DNA of 64,000 nucleotides, taken from positions 124,001 through 188,000 of the forward strand of contig JAMSKV010000007.1 of the NCBI GenBank assembly GCA_024515975.1. The letters run 5' to 3'. This stretch comes from Endosaccharibacter trunci (lineage in GTDB: Bacteria > Pseudomonadota > Alphaproteobacteria > Acetobacterales > Acetobacteraceae). Under the pieces are notes generated by a model. The model saw only the letters and a list, made by a program, of their open reading frames with translations. It did no database searches and was not told the origin of the DNA. The translations under genes were made by a program, and so were the position numbers. Below are positions 46,909 to 55,606 of the stretch, piece by piece (positions within the stretch are counted from its first letter, which is position 1; each line of letters starts with the position of its first letter).

Positions 46909-47871
46909 ATGATTCAACCTCCCCTCGTGGCCACGATCGCCGCGCTGGCGGAGGCGGCGGCCGGCTATCCCCAGCCCCTGTACCGTTTGATCGGCCATCC
47001 TGTCAGCTGGATCGGAGCGTTGATCGGCCAACTGGACCGCCGCCTGAACAGTGACAGCGCTTCCCGCCACCGCAGGCGGATGGCGGGCCTGTTCTCCGCG
47101 TTGCTGATCGTCGCCGTGCCGACCGGCGGCGCCTTTCTGCTGCAGGAAATGGTCGTTTTGCTGCTCCCGCCGCAGGCCCGCCTGGTTCTGCTCGGCCTTC
47201 TCGCCGCCACGCTGCCGGCGCAGCGCTCGCTCTACGCCCATGTCCGCGCCGTGGCGACGGCGCGGGACCTCGAATCGGGCCGGAACGCCGTTTCCCTGAT
47301 CGTCGGCCGCGACACCCAGGCTCTGGACCAGAGTGGCGTTTCTCGCGCGGCGATCGAGAGCCTGGCCGAGAATTTTTCCGACGGGGTGGTGGCGCCCCTG
47401 TTCTGGTGCGCCCTGTTCGGCCTGCCTGGGATGGCATTCTACAAAGCGGTCAACACGACGGACAGCATGATCGGCCATCGCACGGAGCGTCACGAAGCGT
47501 TCGGCTGGGCAGCGGCCCGGCTGGATGATCTGGTCAATCTTCCGGCTTCCCGCCTGTCCGCGGGGCTTCTGATCCTGTCCTCGCCGCCACGCGCGGCGCA
47601 CGCGATGCGTACGGTCCTCCGCGACGCCGGGCGGCATCGCTCACCGAATGCCGGGTGGCCGGAAGCAGCCATGGCCGGCGCGCTTGATCTGCGTCTGGCC
47701 GGGCCGCGCCGCTATCATGGCGCCATGGTGGAGGATCACTGGATGGGCGATGGGCGCGCCATCTGCGACGTCGCCGATATCAGGCGCGCGCTCGTCCTTT
47801 ACCGGCGGGCCTGCGTTCTGCTCGTGGCGATGCTGCTCGTTCTGGATCTCGTTCTCTGGCGGCCGGCATGA
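46909..47871 (+). CDS. cbiB: Adenosylcobinamide-phosphate synthase (also called CobD in other nomenclature)
   Basis: An integral membrane enzyme that attaches the aminopropanol (phosphate) linker to adenosylcobyric acid. The 320-residue protein shows HPVSWIGALIGQLDRRLN near the N-terminus, ARDLESGRNAVSLIVGRDT, and ESLAENFSDGVVAPLFW with YKAVNTTDSMIGHRTERHEAFGWAAARLDD in order, all diagnostic. About five membrane helices. It overlaps bluB by four bases. Confidence 0.95.
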   Translation: MIQPPLVATIAALAEAAAGYPQPLYRLIGHPVSWIGALIGQLDRRLNSDSASRHRRRMAGLFSALLIVAVPTGGAFLLQEMVVLLLPPQARLVLLGLLAATLPAQRSLYAHVRAVATARDLESGRNAVSLIVGRDTQALDQSGVSRAAIESLAENFSDGVVAPLFWCALFGLPGMAFYKAVNTTDSMIGHRTERHEAFGWAAARLDDLVNLPASRLSAGLLILSSPPRAAHAMRTVLRDAGRHRSPNAGWPEAAMAGALDLRLAGPRRYHGAMVEDHWMGDGRAICDVADIRRALVLYRRACVLLVAMLLVLDLVLWRPA

Positions 47872-48503
47872 TCCCCCCCAGCTTCGACGACGCCTTTCGC
47901 GCGCGACTGCACGATCTGTTCGTGTGGCGGCGCGACGTCAGGCATTTCCGGACCGATCCTCTGCCGGAGGATATGGTCGAGCGCCTGCTGTCGGTCGCGC
48001 GTCTTGCGCCATCCGTCGGGCTGAGCGAGCCCTGGCGCCTCGTGCGGGTCGGCAGCGTGCAGGCGCGACAGGCGGTGCGCGACGCGTTCACGCGTTGCAA
48101 CCAAGATGCTCTCTCGGCGCGCGAAGGCGACGACGCCACGCGTTACGCCAGGCTCAAGCTCGCCGGCCTGGACCGCGCGCCGCTGCAGCTTGCCGTGTTC
48201 GCCGAGCCCGATCCGGCGCGCGGGCGCGGTCTCGGGCGACGCACCATGCCGGAAACCACCAGCTTTTCCGCCGTCCTGGCGATCCATACGCTCTGGCTGA
48301 CCGCACGCGCGGAAGGAATCGGGCTGGGCTGGGTGTCGATCCTCGACCCGGCCCGCATGAACGCGATCCTCGACGTGCCCCCGCAATGGCGATTCATCGC
48401 CATTCTTTGTCTCGGCTTTCCGGACGCGGATCACTCGATTCCGGAACTCGCGCGCCAGGGCTGGGAGCAACGCGACCCGGACCCGTCGATACTGGAACGC
48501 TGA
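47868..48503 (+). CDS. bluB: 5,6-dimethylbenzimidazole synthase
   Basis: BluB cannibalises reduced FMN with oxygen to make 5,6-dimethylbenzimidazole, the lower ligand of vitamin B12. The 211-residue nitroreductase-fold protein begins FVWRRDVRHFRTDPLP and has the LAPSVGLSEPWR motif with the family-specific Ser/Gly, MPETTSFSAVLAIHTLWL and GLGWVSILDP. It requires oxygen, so B12 synthesis here is of the aerobic kind for at least this step. It is coupled by ATGA to cbiB and convergent with the FNT gene. Confidence 0.93.
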   Translation: MIPPSFDDAFRARLHDLFVWRRDVRHFRTDPLPEDMVERLLSVARLAPSVGLSEPWRLVRVGSVQARQAVRDAFTRCNQDALSAREGDDATRYARLKLAGLDRAPLQLAVFAEPDPARGRGLGRRTMPETTSFSAVLAIHTLWLTARAEGIGLGWVSILDPARMNAILDVPPQWRFIAILCLGFPDADHSIPELARQGWEQRDPDPSILER

Positions 48504-48513
48504 CGAGGCGGCG

Positions 48514-49368
48514 CTAGGTTTTCCTGGCCTTCTTGCCGCGCTTCAGCTCCTCGACCACCGGCGCGTGGTTCAGGAGCGCCACCAGCGCCGTGCCGGCGAT
48601 CACGTTGCCCAGCATGGTCGGCGCGAAGAAACGCCACAGGTAGTCTTGCACGCTCGCCTGCCCGACCCAGACGCCGAACGCGCTTTCCACCGATCCGGCG
48701 ATCGCGTGCGGAAACTCGCACAGAGCGACGACATAGGTCAGGATGATGATGATGATCGGCCGCGAGGGGCCCGCACCCGGCAGCAGCCAGACCATCAGGC
48801 CGATCAACCAGCCAGCCGCCCCTGCCAGCATCGCCGTCTGCCCGAACGAATGCGACATCAGCTTGGCGGAAATGGTTTTCATCGCCTCGAACGCCTCGGG
48901 CGACACCACCCCGTGCTGAGACAGGATCCAGGAGAAGATGAAGGTGCCGATCAGATTGGCGATCAGCACGATCACCCACACGCGCAGTGTGGCGCCCGCA
49001 TCGCGCAGCGTGCGCCTCACCAGGGTCGGGATCAGCGCGGTCAGCGTCGTTTCGGTGAAAAGCTGTTGCTGGCCGAGAATGACGATCAGGAAGCCGAGAC
49101 TATAGCCGAACCCGTCCACCAGCCGCGCCCAGGGCGCTTCCGGGAGACCGGCCTTGATATAGGCCTGGGCCACGAAGGAAAATCCGATCGAGAGCCCGGC
49201 CGCGAGACCGGACCAGGCCAGTCCACCGAACGAACGCGACAACTCCTTCTCGCCCTGCTCGCGCACCACCTCGTGGATGACCAGCGAGCCGACAACGGCG
49301 GTCTTACGCGCCTGTTCCTTTTCCTGATCGTCCAGATGCGGCGAGTCTTCGCCTGCGCCTTCTGCCAT
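48514..49368 (-). CDS. Formate/nitrite transporter (FNT) family protein
   Basis: A 284-residue membrane protein with an N-terminal cytoplasmic extension of about 50 charged residues and six membrane helices. Family marks include GLAAGLSIGFSFVAQAY and the conserved internal repeat around LGQQQLFTETTLTALIP and FPHAIAGSVESAFGV. FNT channels pass formate, nitrite, hydrosulfide or acetate. The long N-terminal extension places it in the YfdC-like subgroup rather than FocA. Formate released by KynB is one possible cargo (speculative). Confidence 0.88.
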   Translation of the reverse strand: MAEGAGEDSPHLDDQEKEQARKTAVVGSLVIHEVVREQGEKELSRSFGGLAWSGLAAGLSIGFSFVAQAYIKAGLPEAPWARLVDGFGYSLGFLIVILGQQQLFTETTLTALIPTLVRRTLRDAGATLRVWVIVLIANLIGTFIFSWILSQHGVVSPEAFEAMKTISAKLMSHSFGQTAMLAGAAGWLIGLMVWLLPGAGPSRPIIIIILTYVVALCEFPHAIAGSVESAFGVWVGQASVQDYLWRFFAPTMLGNVIAGTALVALLNHAPVVEELKRGKKARKT

Positions 49369-49402
49369 CCGACCAGCTTCCTCGCTTGATTGCGGCAGAA
49401 TG

Positions 49403-50953
49403 TCAGACGATCTCGCCGCGGTCCATGGCGTCGAGAAAACCCACGGCCTGGTTTCGCAAAGCTTTTTGTTTCGCCGGATCCATCCGTGCCCAGGTTCGGG
49501 CCGGCATGGACATGCGCGGATTGGCGGTCAGCCGGTCGGCGTGACGGGCGACGAAATCCCAGTAGAGGGCATTGAACGGACAGGCTCGCGAACCGGTCGA
49601 TTCCCGCACCGAATACCGGCATTCGCCGCAGTAGTCGCTCATCCGGTCGATATAGGCGCCCGACGCGGCATAGGGTTTCGAGGCCATGATGCCGCCATCG
49701 GCAAAGAGCGCCATGCCGCGCACGTTGGGCATTTCCACCCACTGGTAGGCATCGGCATAGACGATCAGGAACCATTCATCGACGGCATCCGGATCGAGCC
49801 CGGCCAGAAGCGCGAAATTGCCGATGACCATCAGGCGCTGAATGTGATGCGCGTAGGCATTGTCCCTGGTATCGCGGACGACGTTGCCGATGCAGTTCAT
49901 CCGCGTCTCGCCGGACCAGAAGAACCAGGGCAGGCCCCGTGTCGCGCCCAGCGCGTTGCGCCGCGCGTAGTCCGGCATATGCAGCCAGTAGAGTCCCCGC
50001 ACATATTCGCGCCAGCCCAGAACCTGGCGGACGAACCCCTCGACCGCGTTCAGCGGCGCCACGCCGTCGCGATAGGCTTTTTCCGCGGCGCGGCAAACGA
50101 GAAGCGGGTTCAGCAGGCCGCAATTCAGCGATGTGGAGATCAGGGCGTGAAACAGCACCGGATCGCCGGTACGCATGAAATCCTGCCAGTCGCCGAAATC
50201 GGCCAGCCGCTCGGCGATGAAATGATCCAGCGCCAGGGCAGCCTGTTCCGCGGTGACGGGCAGGTCGAACCCGTCCACCCCACCGAAATGGTCTGCGAAC
50301 CGTTCCGCGACCAGCGCCATGACCGCCTGCGTGGTCTCGTCCGGCAAAAATTGCGGCGGCTGCGGCGGCACGATCCCGCCCGGCATGCGCTTGCGGTTCT
50401 CGCGATCGAAATTCCAGCGCTCGCCGGTCGGCCCGTCATCCTCCATCAGGATGCCGTAGCGTTTGCGCATCTCGCGATAGAAGAACTCCATCCGGAGCTG
50501 CTTCCGGCCGTCGGCCCAATGGCGGAATTCGCGCAGGCCGCACAGGAAACGCGCATCGTCCAGAATCTCTACCGGCAGGCCGAGCCGGTCGTGCCACCCG
50601 CTCATGATCTGCATCAGCCGCCATTCGCCCGGTGCGGTGGCGATCACCCGCTCGGGGGAAAGCTCCGCGACCGCCCGTTCCATCTCGCCTTCGATGGAAT
50701 GGGTGTTGTCCGGATCGTCGAGCGTCGTGTAGCGCACGCGCACGCCCCGCTCGCGCAGCCTGGCGGCGAAATGCCGCATCGCCGAGAGCACCAGCACGAT
50801 CTTCTTGGCGTGGTGCTTCACATAGGTGCACTCGTCGTCCACCTCGGCCATCAGCACCACGTCGCGCCGCGGATCGAGATCCTCCAGCGCCGACAGATCG
50901 TCGGAAAGCTGGTCGCCCAGCACCAGGCGGAGCGTGCGGATCTTTTTCTTCAC
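49403..50953 (-). CDS. FeS-type bacterial cryptochrome/(6-4) photolyase (PhrB family)
   Basis: A 516-residue flavoprotein of the FeS-BCP group that repairs (6-4) photoproducts. The N-terminal domain begins RTLRLVLGDQLS, typical of this branch. The catalytic domain has NPLLVCRAAEKAY, the region VLGWREYVRGLYW, and four cysteines at about 352 (MNCIGN), 440 and 443 (YCGECRYS) and 456 (ACPFN), the expected [4Fe-4S] ligands. The GTG start overlaps the smr stop (GTGA). Chromophores in the family are FAD and a ribityllumazine; neither can be seen in sequence. Confidence 0.95.
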   Translation of the reverse strand: MKKKIRTLRLVLGDQLSDDLSALEDLDPRRDVVLMAEVDDECTYVKHHAKKIVLVLSAMRHFAARLRERGVRVRYTTLDDPDNTHSIEGEMERAVAELSPERVIATAPGEWRLMQIMSGWHDRLGLPVEILDDARFLCGLREFRHWADGRKQLRMEFFYREMRKRYGILMEDDGPTGERWNFDRENRKRMPGGIVPPQPPQFLPDETTQAVMALVAERFADHFGGVDGFDLPVTAEQAALALDHFIAERLADFGDWQDFMRTGDPVLFHALISTSLNCGLLNPLLVCRAAEKAYRDGVAPLNAVEGFVRQVLGWREYVRGLYWLHMPDYARRNALGATRGLPWFFWSGETRMNCIGNVVRDTRDNAYAHHIQRLMVIGNFALLAGLDPDAVDEWFLIVYADAYQWVEMPNVRGMALFADGGIMASKPYAASGAYIDRMSDYCGECRYSVRESTGSRACPFNALYWDFVARHADRLTANPRMSMPARTWARMDPAKQKALRNQAVGFLDAMDRGEIV

Positions 50954-51501
50954 AGCGGACGGCGGCGCAGCAGCAGCCGCACCGATCCGACATTGCGCGC
51001 ATGCGGATGCACCGCGGCCAGGACCAGCGGACGCAAATCGGCCCGTGCCAGCCAGTGCGGCAGCTCGCGGCGCAGGATGCCCCCCTCCGGCCCGCTGCCG
51101 GCGCCGGTGATGATCTCCACGCAGCGCAGCCGGTCGGCGTAAGCGCGCAGAAGAAAGCCGTGCAGCAGCCCGAAGGCCGCTTCGGCGTGCCGCCCGTGCA
51201 GATCGAGGCGGCGCTGCGGCCGCATCTTGCCGCTGCCCAGCATGCGCCAACTGGTGTCGTCCAGCCCGGGCTGACGCTCGCCGATGACGGGAAACGGATC
51301 GATCGGTCGCATCCTCGGCCGGAGCGCGCGCGCCGCCGGGCGCGTCGTCTCTGCTTCCGCGGCCTTTGGCGCCGGCTCGGCCGGCTTGGTCGGCGCCGTC
51401 TCGTCCGATTTCGGCATCGCCCCTGGCCGCAGCGGGCGAACGCCGCGCATGGTCTCGAACCAGAGTGACAGCTCGCCCTCGCGAAGCCGGCGCGCCGCCA
51501 T
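50950..51501 (-). CDS. Smr (MutS2 C-terminal-like) domain protein
   Basis: A 183-residue protein with a variable Pro/Ala-rich N-terminal half and a C-terminal Smr domain: RRLDLHGRHAEAAFGLLHGF, EIITGAGSGPEGGILRRELPHWL and the ending VGSVRLLLRRR. Smr domains act as nucleases on branched DNA or on RNA. In alphaproteobacteria this gene often follows mltA near the origin; here it is about 11 kb away from mltA and is coupled instead to a photolyase gene. Confidence 0.9.
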   Translation of the reverse strand: MAARRLREGELSLWFETMRGVRPLRPGAMPKSDETAPTKPAEPAPKAAEAETTRPAARALRPRMRPIDPFPVIGERQPGLDDTSWRMLGSGKMRPQRRLDLHGRHAEAAFGLLHGFLLRAYADRLRCVEIITGAGSGPEGGILRRELPHWLARADLRPLVLAAVHPHARNVGSVRLLLRRRPL

Positions 51502-51619
51502 GCTCGATCTCCCTTGCCGGCACGAACATCTCCGTGCCCGCTTGTATCATCTCATGCGGCCCGGCCCGGTTCCAGCGTCGCCAGTGGACCATCGCGCCGG
51601 GACACGTCTAAGAAGCAAT

Positions 51620-53032
51620 GTGCGCGTGCGGTCTTCAATCCTTGCCCTGATCCTGGTGGTGGCCGTGCTGGGGCTGTGCTGGCGCCACGACCGGGTGCAG
51701 CCTCTCGACCGTTACGATCAGCCCTTCTATCTCGGCATCGCCTTCGACCTGCGACACCATCATCGCTTCACCGACGGGTTCTTCTTCGCCGGCGGCAATG
51801 ACCGCACGGAACGACCGGCCGGGATGCGTTTCACTCCCCTCTATCCCTTTCTGCTCGCGGTCGCGGCTACGATCGATCGGCCCTTCGCCGCCAGCACCGA
51901 TTGTCTGGTCGCACAGAGCGGCGATGCAAGTGGCTGTCCGCGCGATGCCGGATTGGTTCGCTGGCTGCAATTCGCCATGCTGGCGGCGACGTTCTGGATG
52001 ATCTGGTGGATGGCTTGCCGCATCGGCCGGCCTCGCACGGGCTGGATCGCCCTGGCCCTGGTCCTGCCGACAGCGCCCCTGCTCCTGCTCTCGGTCGACT
52101 ATTTGATGACGGAAACGGTCAGCCTGTTCCTGGCGGTGTTGGCGCAGACTCTGGCCATCGCGGCGACGCTGTGCGGACGGCGCGCGGGGATGCGAGCGCT
52201 CGGCGCCGGCCTCGCGCTCGGCCTGGCCACCCTGGCGCGACCAGCCTTCGAGCTTCTGGCCGGCGTGTCGATCCTCTGGGTGATGGCGGTGGCGATCCGT
52301 CGCGCGCCGGTTCGCCGACCGGCGCTCCTGTTCACGCTGGGCACCGCGTTGCCGATCGCCGGCTGGGTCGCCCGCAACGCCGTCGTCCTGCATCGGACGG
52401 CGCTGACCTTCGGCTATGCCTCCCACACCTTCGTGCAGCGGCTGTCGTTCAACAGCATGAGCTGGCGCGAGTACGGACGCTCCTTCGTCTGCTGGATGCC
52501 GGACGGGAACGGTCTCGGCGGAATGCTTTTCGGACGCGGTGCCTGCGACCGGTTCGGCTGGGACGACCACCCGAACAGCTTCTACGCCATCGGCATCGGC
52601 CCGATGCTGCGGGACACGCTGCGTCGCGCCGGCGGCTGGGCCCATCACGGCGCGTATCTGGTGCGGCATGACCTGCTGGCAGACCCGCTGCATCAGATCG
52701 GCTGGCATCTCGCCGTCACCGCGCCGTTGTTTCTGCGCGGGCTGTTCGTGGACCATTGGTGGGGGTTCGTTCTGTCCATCCCCCTCGTCGTGGTGACGAT
52801 CCAGGCGCTGCGCCGGAGCCTGGGCGGCGGCGACAGGATGCGCGCCGAGCGTGTGCTGATCGTCGCTCTGCCGGGCTGGTTCATGTTGCTGGTGAATGCC
52901 GCCGTGGCGGTGAACCAGACGCGTTACAACCTGATGCTCGTAGTCCCGCTGGCGATAGCGGCAGCACTGGCGATCGACGCCCCGCGCCGGAAGCCGGGCA
53001 GGATTACGGGCAGCTCCCGGCCGAACGGTTGA
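51620..53032 (+). CDS. Polytopic membrane protein, glycosyltransferase-like (GT-C fold suggested)
   Basis: A 470-residue protein with about 9-11 membrane helices. The first helix is followed by a periplasmic loop rich in His, Arg and Asp (DRYDQPFYLGIAFDLRHHHRF), reminiscent of the acidic first loop in lipid-carrier-dependent GT-C enzymes of the PMT/ArnT kind. It also contains FTPLYPFLLAVA, the tail MTETVSLFLAVLA, and ATLARPAFELL. The start is uncertain; GTG at 51620 is used. It follows the smr gene divergently, 118 bases apart. Substrate not predictable. Confidence 0.65.
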   Translation: MRVRSSILALILVVAVLGLCWRHDRVQPLDRYDQPFYLGIAFDLRHHHRFTDGFFFAGGNDRTERPAGMRFTPLYPFLLAVAATIDRPFAASTDCLVAQSGDASGCPRDAGLVRWLQFAMLAATFWMIWWMACRIGRPRTGWIALALVLPTAPLLLLSVDYLMTETVSLFLAVLAQTLAIAATLCGRRAGMRALGAGLALGLATLARPAFELLAGVSILWVMAVAIRRAPVRRPALLFTLGTALPIAGWVARNAVVLHRTALTFGYASHTFVQRLSFNSMSWREYGRSFVCWMPDGNGLGGMLFGRGACDRFGWDDHPNSFYAIGIGPMLRDTLRRAGGWAHHGAYLVRHDLLADPLHQIGWHLAVTAPLFLRGLFVDHWWGFVLSIPLVVVTIQALRRSLGGGDRMRAERVLIVALPGWFMLLVNAAVAVNQTRYNLMLVVPLAIAAALAIDAPRRKPGRITGSSRPNG

Positions 53033-53044
53033 AGTCCGGATTGA

Positions 53045-53065
53045 ATTGCGTGACAAAAACGCAAT
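53045..53065. promoter_or_regulatory. Perfect 7-bp inverted repeat in an A+T-rich patch before the hybrid kinase
   Basis: ATTGCGT (53045-53051) and ACGCAAT (53059-53065) flank GACAAAA. It is 17 bases upstream of the kinase ATG and is not followed by a T-run on the plus strand, so an operator is as likely as a terminator. Confidence 0.35.
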
Positions 53066-53082
53066 AAAATTCCTGGAAGCGC

Positions 53083-55566
53083 ATGCAGGATCGCATCGAT
53101 CGTTCAACCAAGCTGACCCTCGAATGGGTCGTGCGAGTGGGGAGCTTTCTGGCTGCGTCGCTGGGTGCGGCAACGTTGCTCGGGTGGCTGGCGCTGACCG
53201 CCGACCGGACCACCAGCCTGCCCTCTCCGCCGGTTGCCCCGCCGACCGCGATCGGGCTGTTTCTCTCCGGATCGGCTCTGGCCTGGCTGCAAGCTGGCCA
53301 TCGCCGGATCGCGTCCATCGCGGCTTGGCTGTTGCTGGTCATGGCCGGCTCGCTCGCCCTCTTGAGGGTGTTGCGGTTCGACGATCCGATGACGGCGTTC
53401 CTGCTCGGCGAGGTGCGTCCGCTCCGTCACGGGCATCTGGTCCGCATCGCGGGCACCAGCGCGACCGCGTTGATCCTGTTCTCGATCGGCATGCTCGCGA
53501 TGGCGGGACGCTGGCGCGGGCGGCGGCTGGTGTTCACGGCGACGACGCTGTGCGGCCTGTCGCTGACCGGGATTACCGTCATCTTCTACGCCTACGACGT
53601 CGATCCGGCGGCGTCGCTCGGCTTCTATCGCCAGATGTCGCCGCCCGTGGCGGTGGGTTTGTTCGTGCTGTTCCTGGCCAGCCTGGCGATCGAGCCGGAA
53701 CGCGGCTGGCTGCGGCCGCTGATCTCCGGGCATCCCAACGGGCGGGCGTCGCGCGCGCAGATCGCGCTCATTGTGACGATTCCATTCCTGGCTGGCTTTC
53801 TTCTTCTGCAAGGCGAGCAGCGGCATCTCCTCTCGCTCAACGCCGCGATGGCCCTCATGGTGATCTGCACCGTCGTGCCGATGGTGATCCAGATTCTGCG
53901 CGACGGCCGCGTGCTCGATGTACTGGAAACACGCCGGCAGGAAGCGGTGGCGGCGGAAGCGCTGCTCAACGTCGAACTGGAACAGCGGGTACGCGACCGC
54001 ACCGCGCGGCTGACGCAGAGCCAGGCCTGGTTGCGTGGGTTCGTCGATCAGTCGGTGGACGGCCTGGCGTTGCTCAGGCTGGACCGTGACGGCCAGCTCC
54101 ATATCGAAACGCTGAGCCCGTCCCTGGCCGGGCAGTACGATGCTGTCGTGGGCGCGAAGATGCCACAGCCGGCGCTCGATGTCCTGCCGGCCGAGGTCGT
54201 CGAAGAACTGCTTGGTCACGTCGCCGCCTGCATCGCCGCGCACGGCCCTCATCGCTACCGCGCCCATCGGACAACACGCAAAGGCGTGCGCCTGCTGGAC
54301 GTGATCATGGCGCCGATCACCCTGGACAACGTCGTCTCCGATCAGTTCTTCGCGGCATCGGTCCGGGACATCACCGATGCGGAACAGCGCGAGGAGCTGC
54401 TCCGCCAGAGCCAGAAGATGGAAGCGGTCGGGCAGCTCACCGGCGGTCTCGCGCATGATTTCAACAACCTGCTGGCCGGCATCTCCGGCAGCCTTGAGAT
54501 GATCCAGTCGCGCCTGGCGCAGAACCGCACCGACGACATCGACCGGTATCTGTCCACGGCGCAGGAAGCCGGACGACGTGCGGCTGCGCTGACGCATCGT
54601 CTGCTCGCCTTTTCCCGCCGCCAGACTCTCGATCCCCGCCCGGTCGAGATCGACCGCATCATCGCCGACATGGAGGATCTGATCCGCCGGACGATGGGGC
54701 CGGCGGTGACGGTGATCGTGCGCCCGTCGCCGCTGCCCTGGACCAGCCTGATCGACGCCAACCAGTTCGAGAACGCGCTGCTCAACCTGTGCCTGAACGC
54801 GCGCGACGCCATGCCGAATGGCGGTCGGCTCACCATCACGACATTCAACGACGTCGTGACCTGCGATGGCACCGTGCACGATCTGCCGGCCGGCGATTAC
54901 GTCCGCGTGCGGGTGGCCGATACCGGGGTCGGCATGAGCCCGGACGTGGTGGCGCGCGCCTTCGACCCGTTCTTCACCACCAAGCCGATCGGTCAGGGCA
55001 CCGGCCTCGGCCTGAGCATGATCTACGGTTTCGCGCGTCAGTCCGGCGGCCATGTCGCGCTGACCAGCGAGCTGGGGCGTGGCACATTCATCGACCTGCA
55101 GCTTCCGCGGCGATCCGCGCCGCCGGCGCCTTCGGCCCCTTCATCCGAATCGGTCCCGGAACCGGTCGAAGGTGGCGGACGCACGGTTCTGGTGGTGGAT
55201 GACGAACCGGCGATCCGCATGCTGGTGCGCGATGTCCTGTTCGAGCGCGGCTACCGGGTGCTGGACGCCGAGGACGGGATCGGTGGGCTGAACATCCTGC
55301 GCTCGCGCGAGACGATCGACCTGCTGGTCACCGATGTTGGCCTTCCCAACGGCATGAACGGCCGCCAGATGGCCGATGCCGCGCGGAGTTTGCGCCCTGG
55401 GCTCAGGGTCCTGTTCATCACCGGCTATGCGGAAGCCTCCGTTCTCGGCGACGAAGCGTTGGAGGAGGGCATGGAGCTGTTGACCAAACCCTTCACCATC
55501 GGCCGGCTGATGGACAGGGTCAGTTCCCTGGCCAGGTCCGACGCGGCGATCGCCGGCCGGGGCTGA
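53083..55566 (+). CDS. Membrane hybrid sensor histidine kinase with C-terminal receiver
   Basis: An 827-residue protein. The N-terminal 290 residues contain about seven to eight membrane helices in a MASE-like sensor of unknown ligand. A coiled coil (about 285-320) leads to a PAS domain (about 325-440), HisKA with His458 in GLAHDFNNLLAG, and HATPase with NLCLNARDAMP, DTGVGMS and GQGTGLGLSM. After a Ser/Pro linker a receiver with Asp751 in LVTDVGLPNGMNG and Lys in LLTKPF completes it. It stands alone without an adjacent response regulator and is convergent with the RND operon, 40 bases away. Confidence 0.93.
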   Translation: MQDRIDRSTKLTLEWVVRVGSFLAASLGAATLLGWLALTADRTTSLPSPPVAPPTAIGLFLSGSALAWLQAGHRRIASIAAWLLLVMAGSLALLRVLRFDDPMTAFLLGEVRPLRHGHLVRIAGTSATALILFSIGMLAMAGRWRGRRLVFTATTLCGLSLTGITVIFYAYDVDPAASLGFYRQMSPPVAVGLFVLFLASLAIEPERGWLRPLISGHPNGRASRAQIALIVTIPFLAGFLLLQGEQRHLLSLNAAMALMVICTVVPMVIQILRDGRVLDVLETRRQEAVAAEALLNVELEQRVRDRTARLTQSQAWLRGFVDQSVDGLALLRLDRDGQLHIETLSPSLAGQYDAVVGAKMPQPALDVLPAEVVEELLGHVAACIAAHGPHRYRAHRTTRKGVRLLDVIMAPITLDNVVSDQFFAASVRDITDAEQREELLRQSQKMEAVGQLTGGLAHDFNNLLAGISGSLEMIQSRLAQNRTDDIDRYLSTAQEAGRRAAALTHRLLAFSRRQTLDPRPVEIDRIIADMEDLIRRTMGPAVTVIVRPSPLPWTSLIDANQFENALLNLCLNARDAMPNGGRLTITTFNDVVTCDGTVHDLPAGDYVRVRVADTGVGMSPDVVARAFDPFFTTKPIGQGTGLGLSMIYGFARQSGGHVALTSELGRGTFIDLQLPRRSAPPAPSAPSSESVPEPVEGGGRTVLVVDDEPAIRMLVRDVLFERGYRVLDAEDGIGGLNILRSRETIDLLVTDVGLPNGMNGRQMADAARSLRPGLRVLFITGYAEASVLGDEALEEGMELLTKPFTIGRLMDRVSSLARSDAAIAGRG
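55147..55173 (+). repeat. REP-like palindromic element embedded in the kinase linker
   Basis: The stretch containing GTCCCGGAACCGGTCGAAGG (55153-55172) encodes SVPEPVEG in the HATPase-receiver linker. It resembles the proteobacterial repetitive element whose core is near GTCCCTGAGCCTGTCGAAGG, differing at three of 20 positions. Such insertions in linkers are known in high-GC proteobacteria. Confidence 0.4.
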
Positions 55567-55606
55567 AACGCCGGAGAGAGCTGGCGCCGAAACCACCGCC
55601 GATGCG

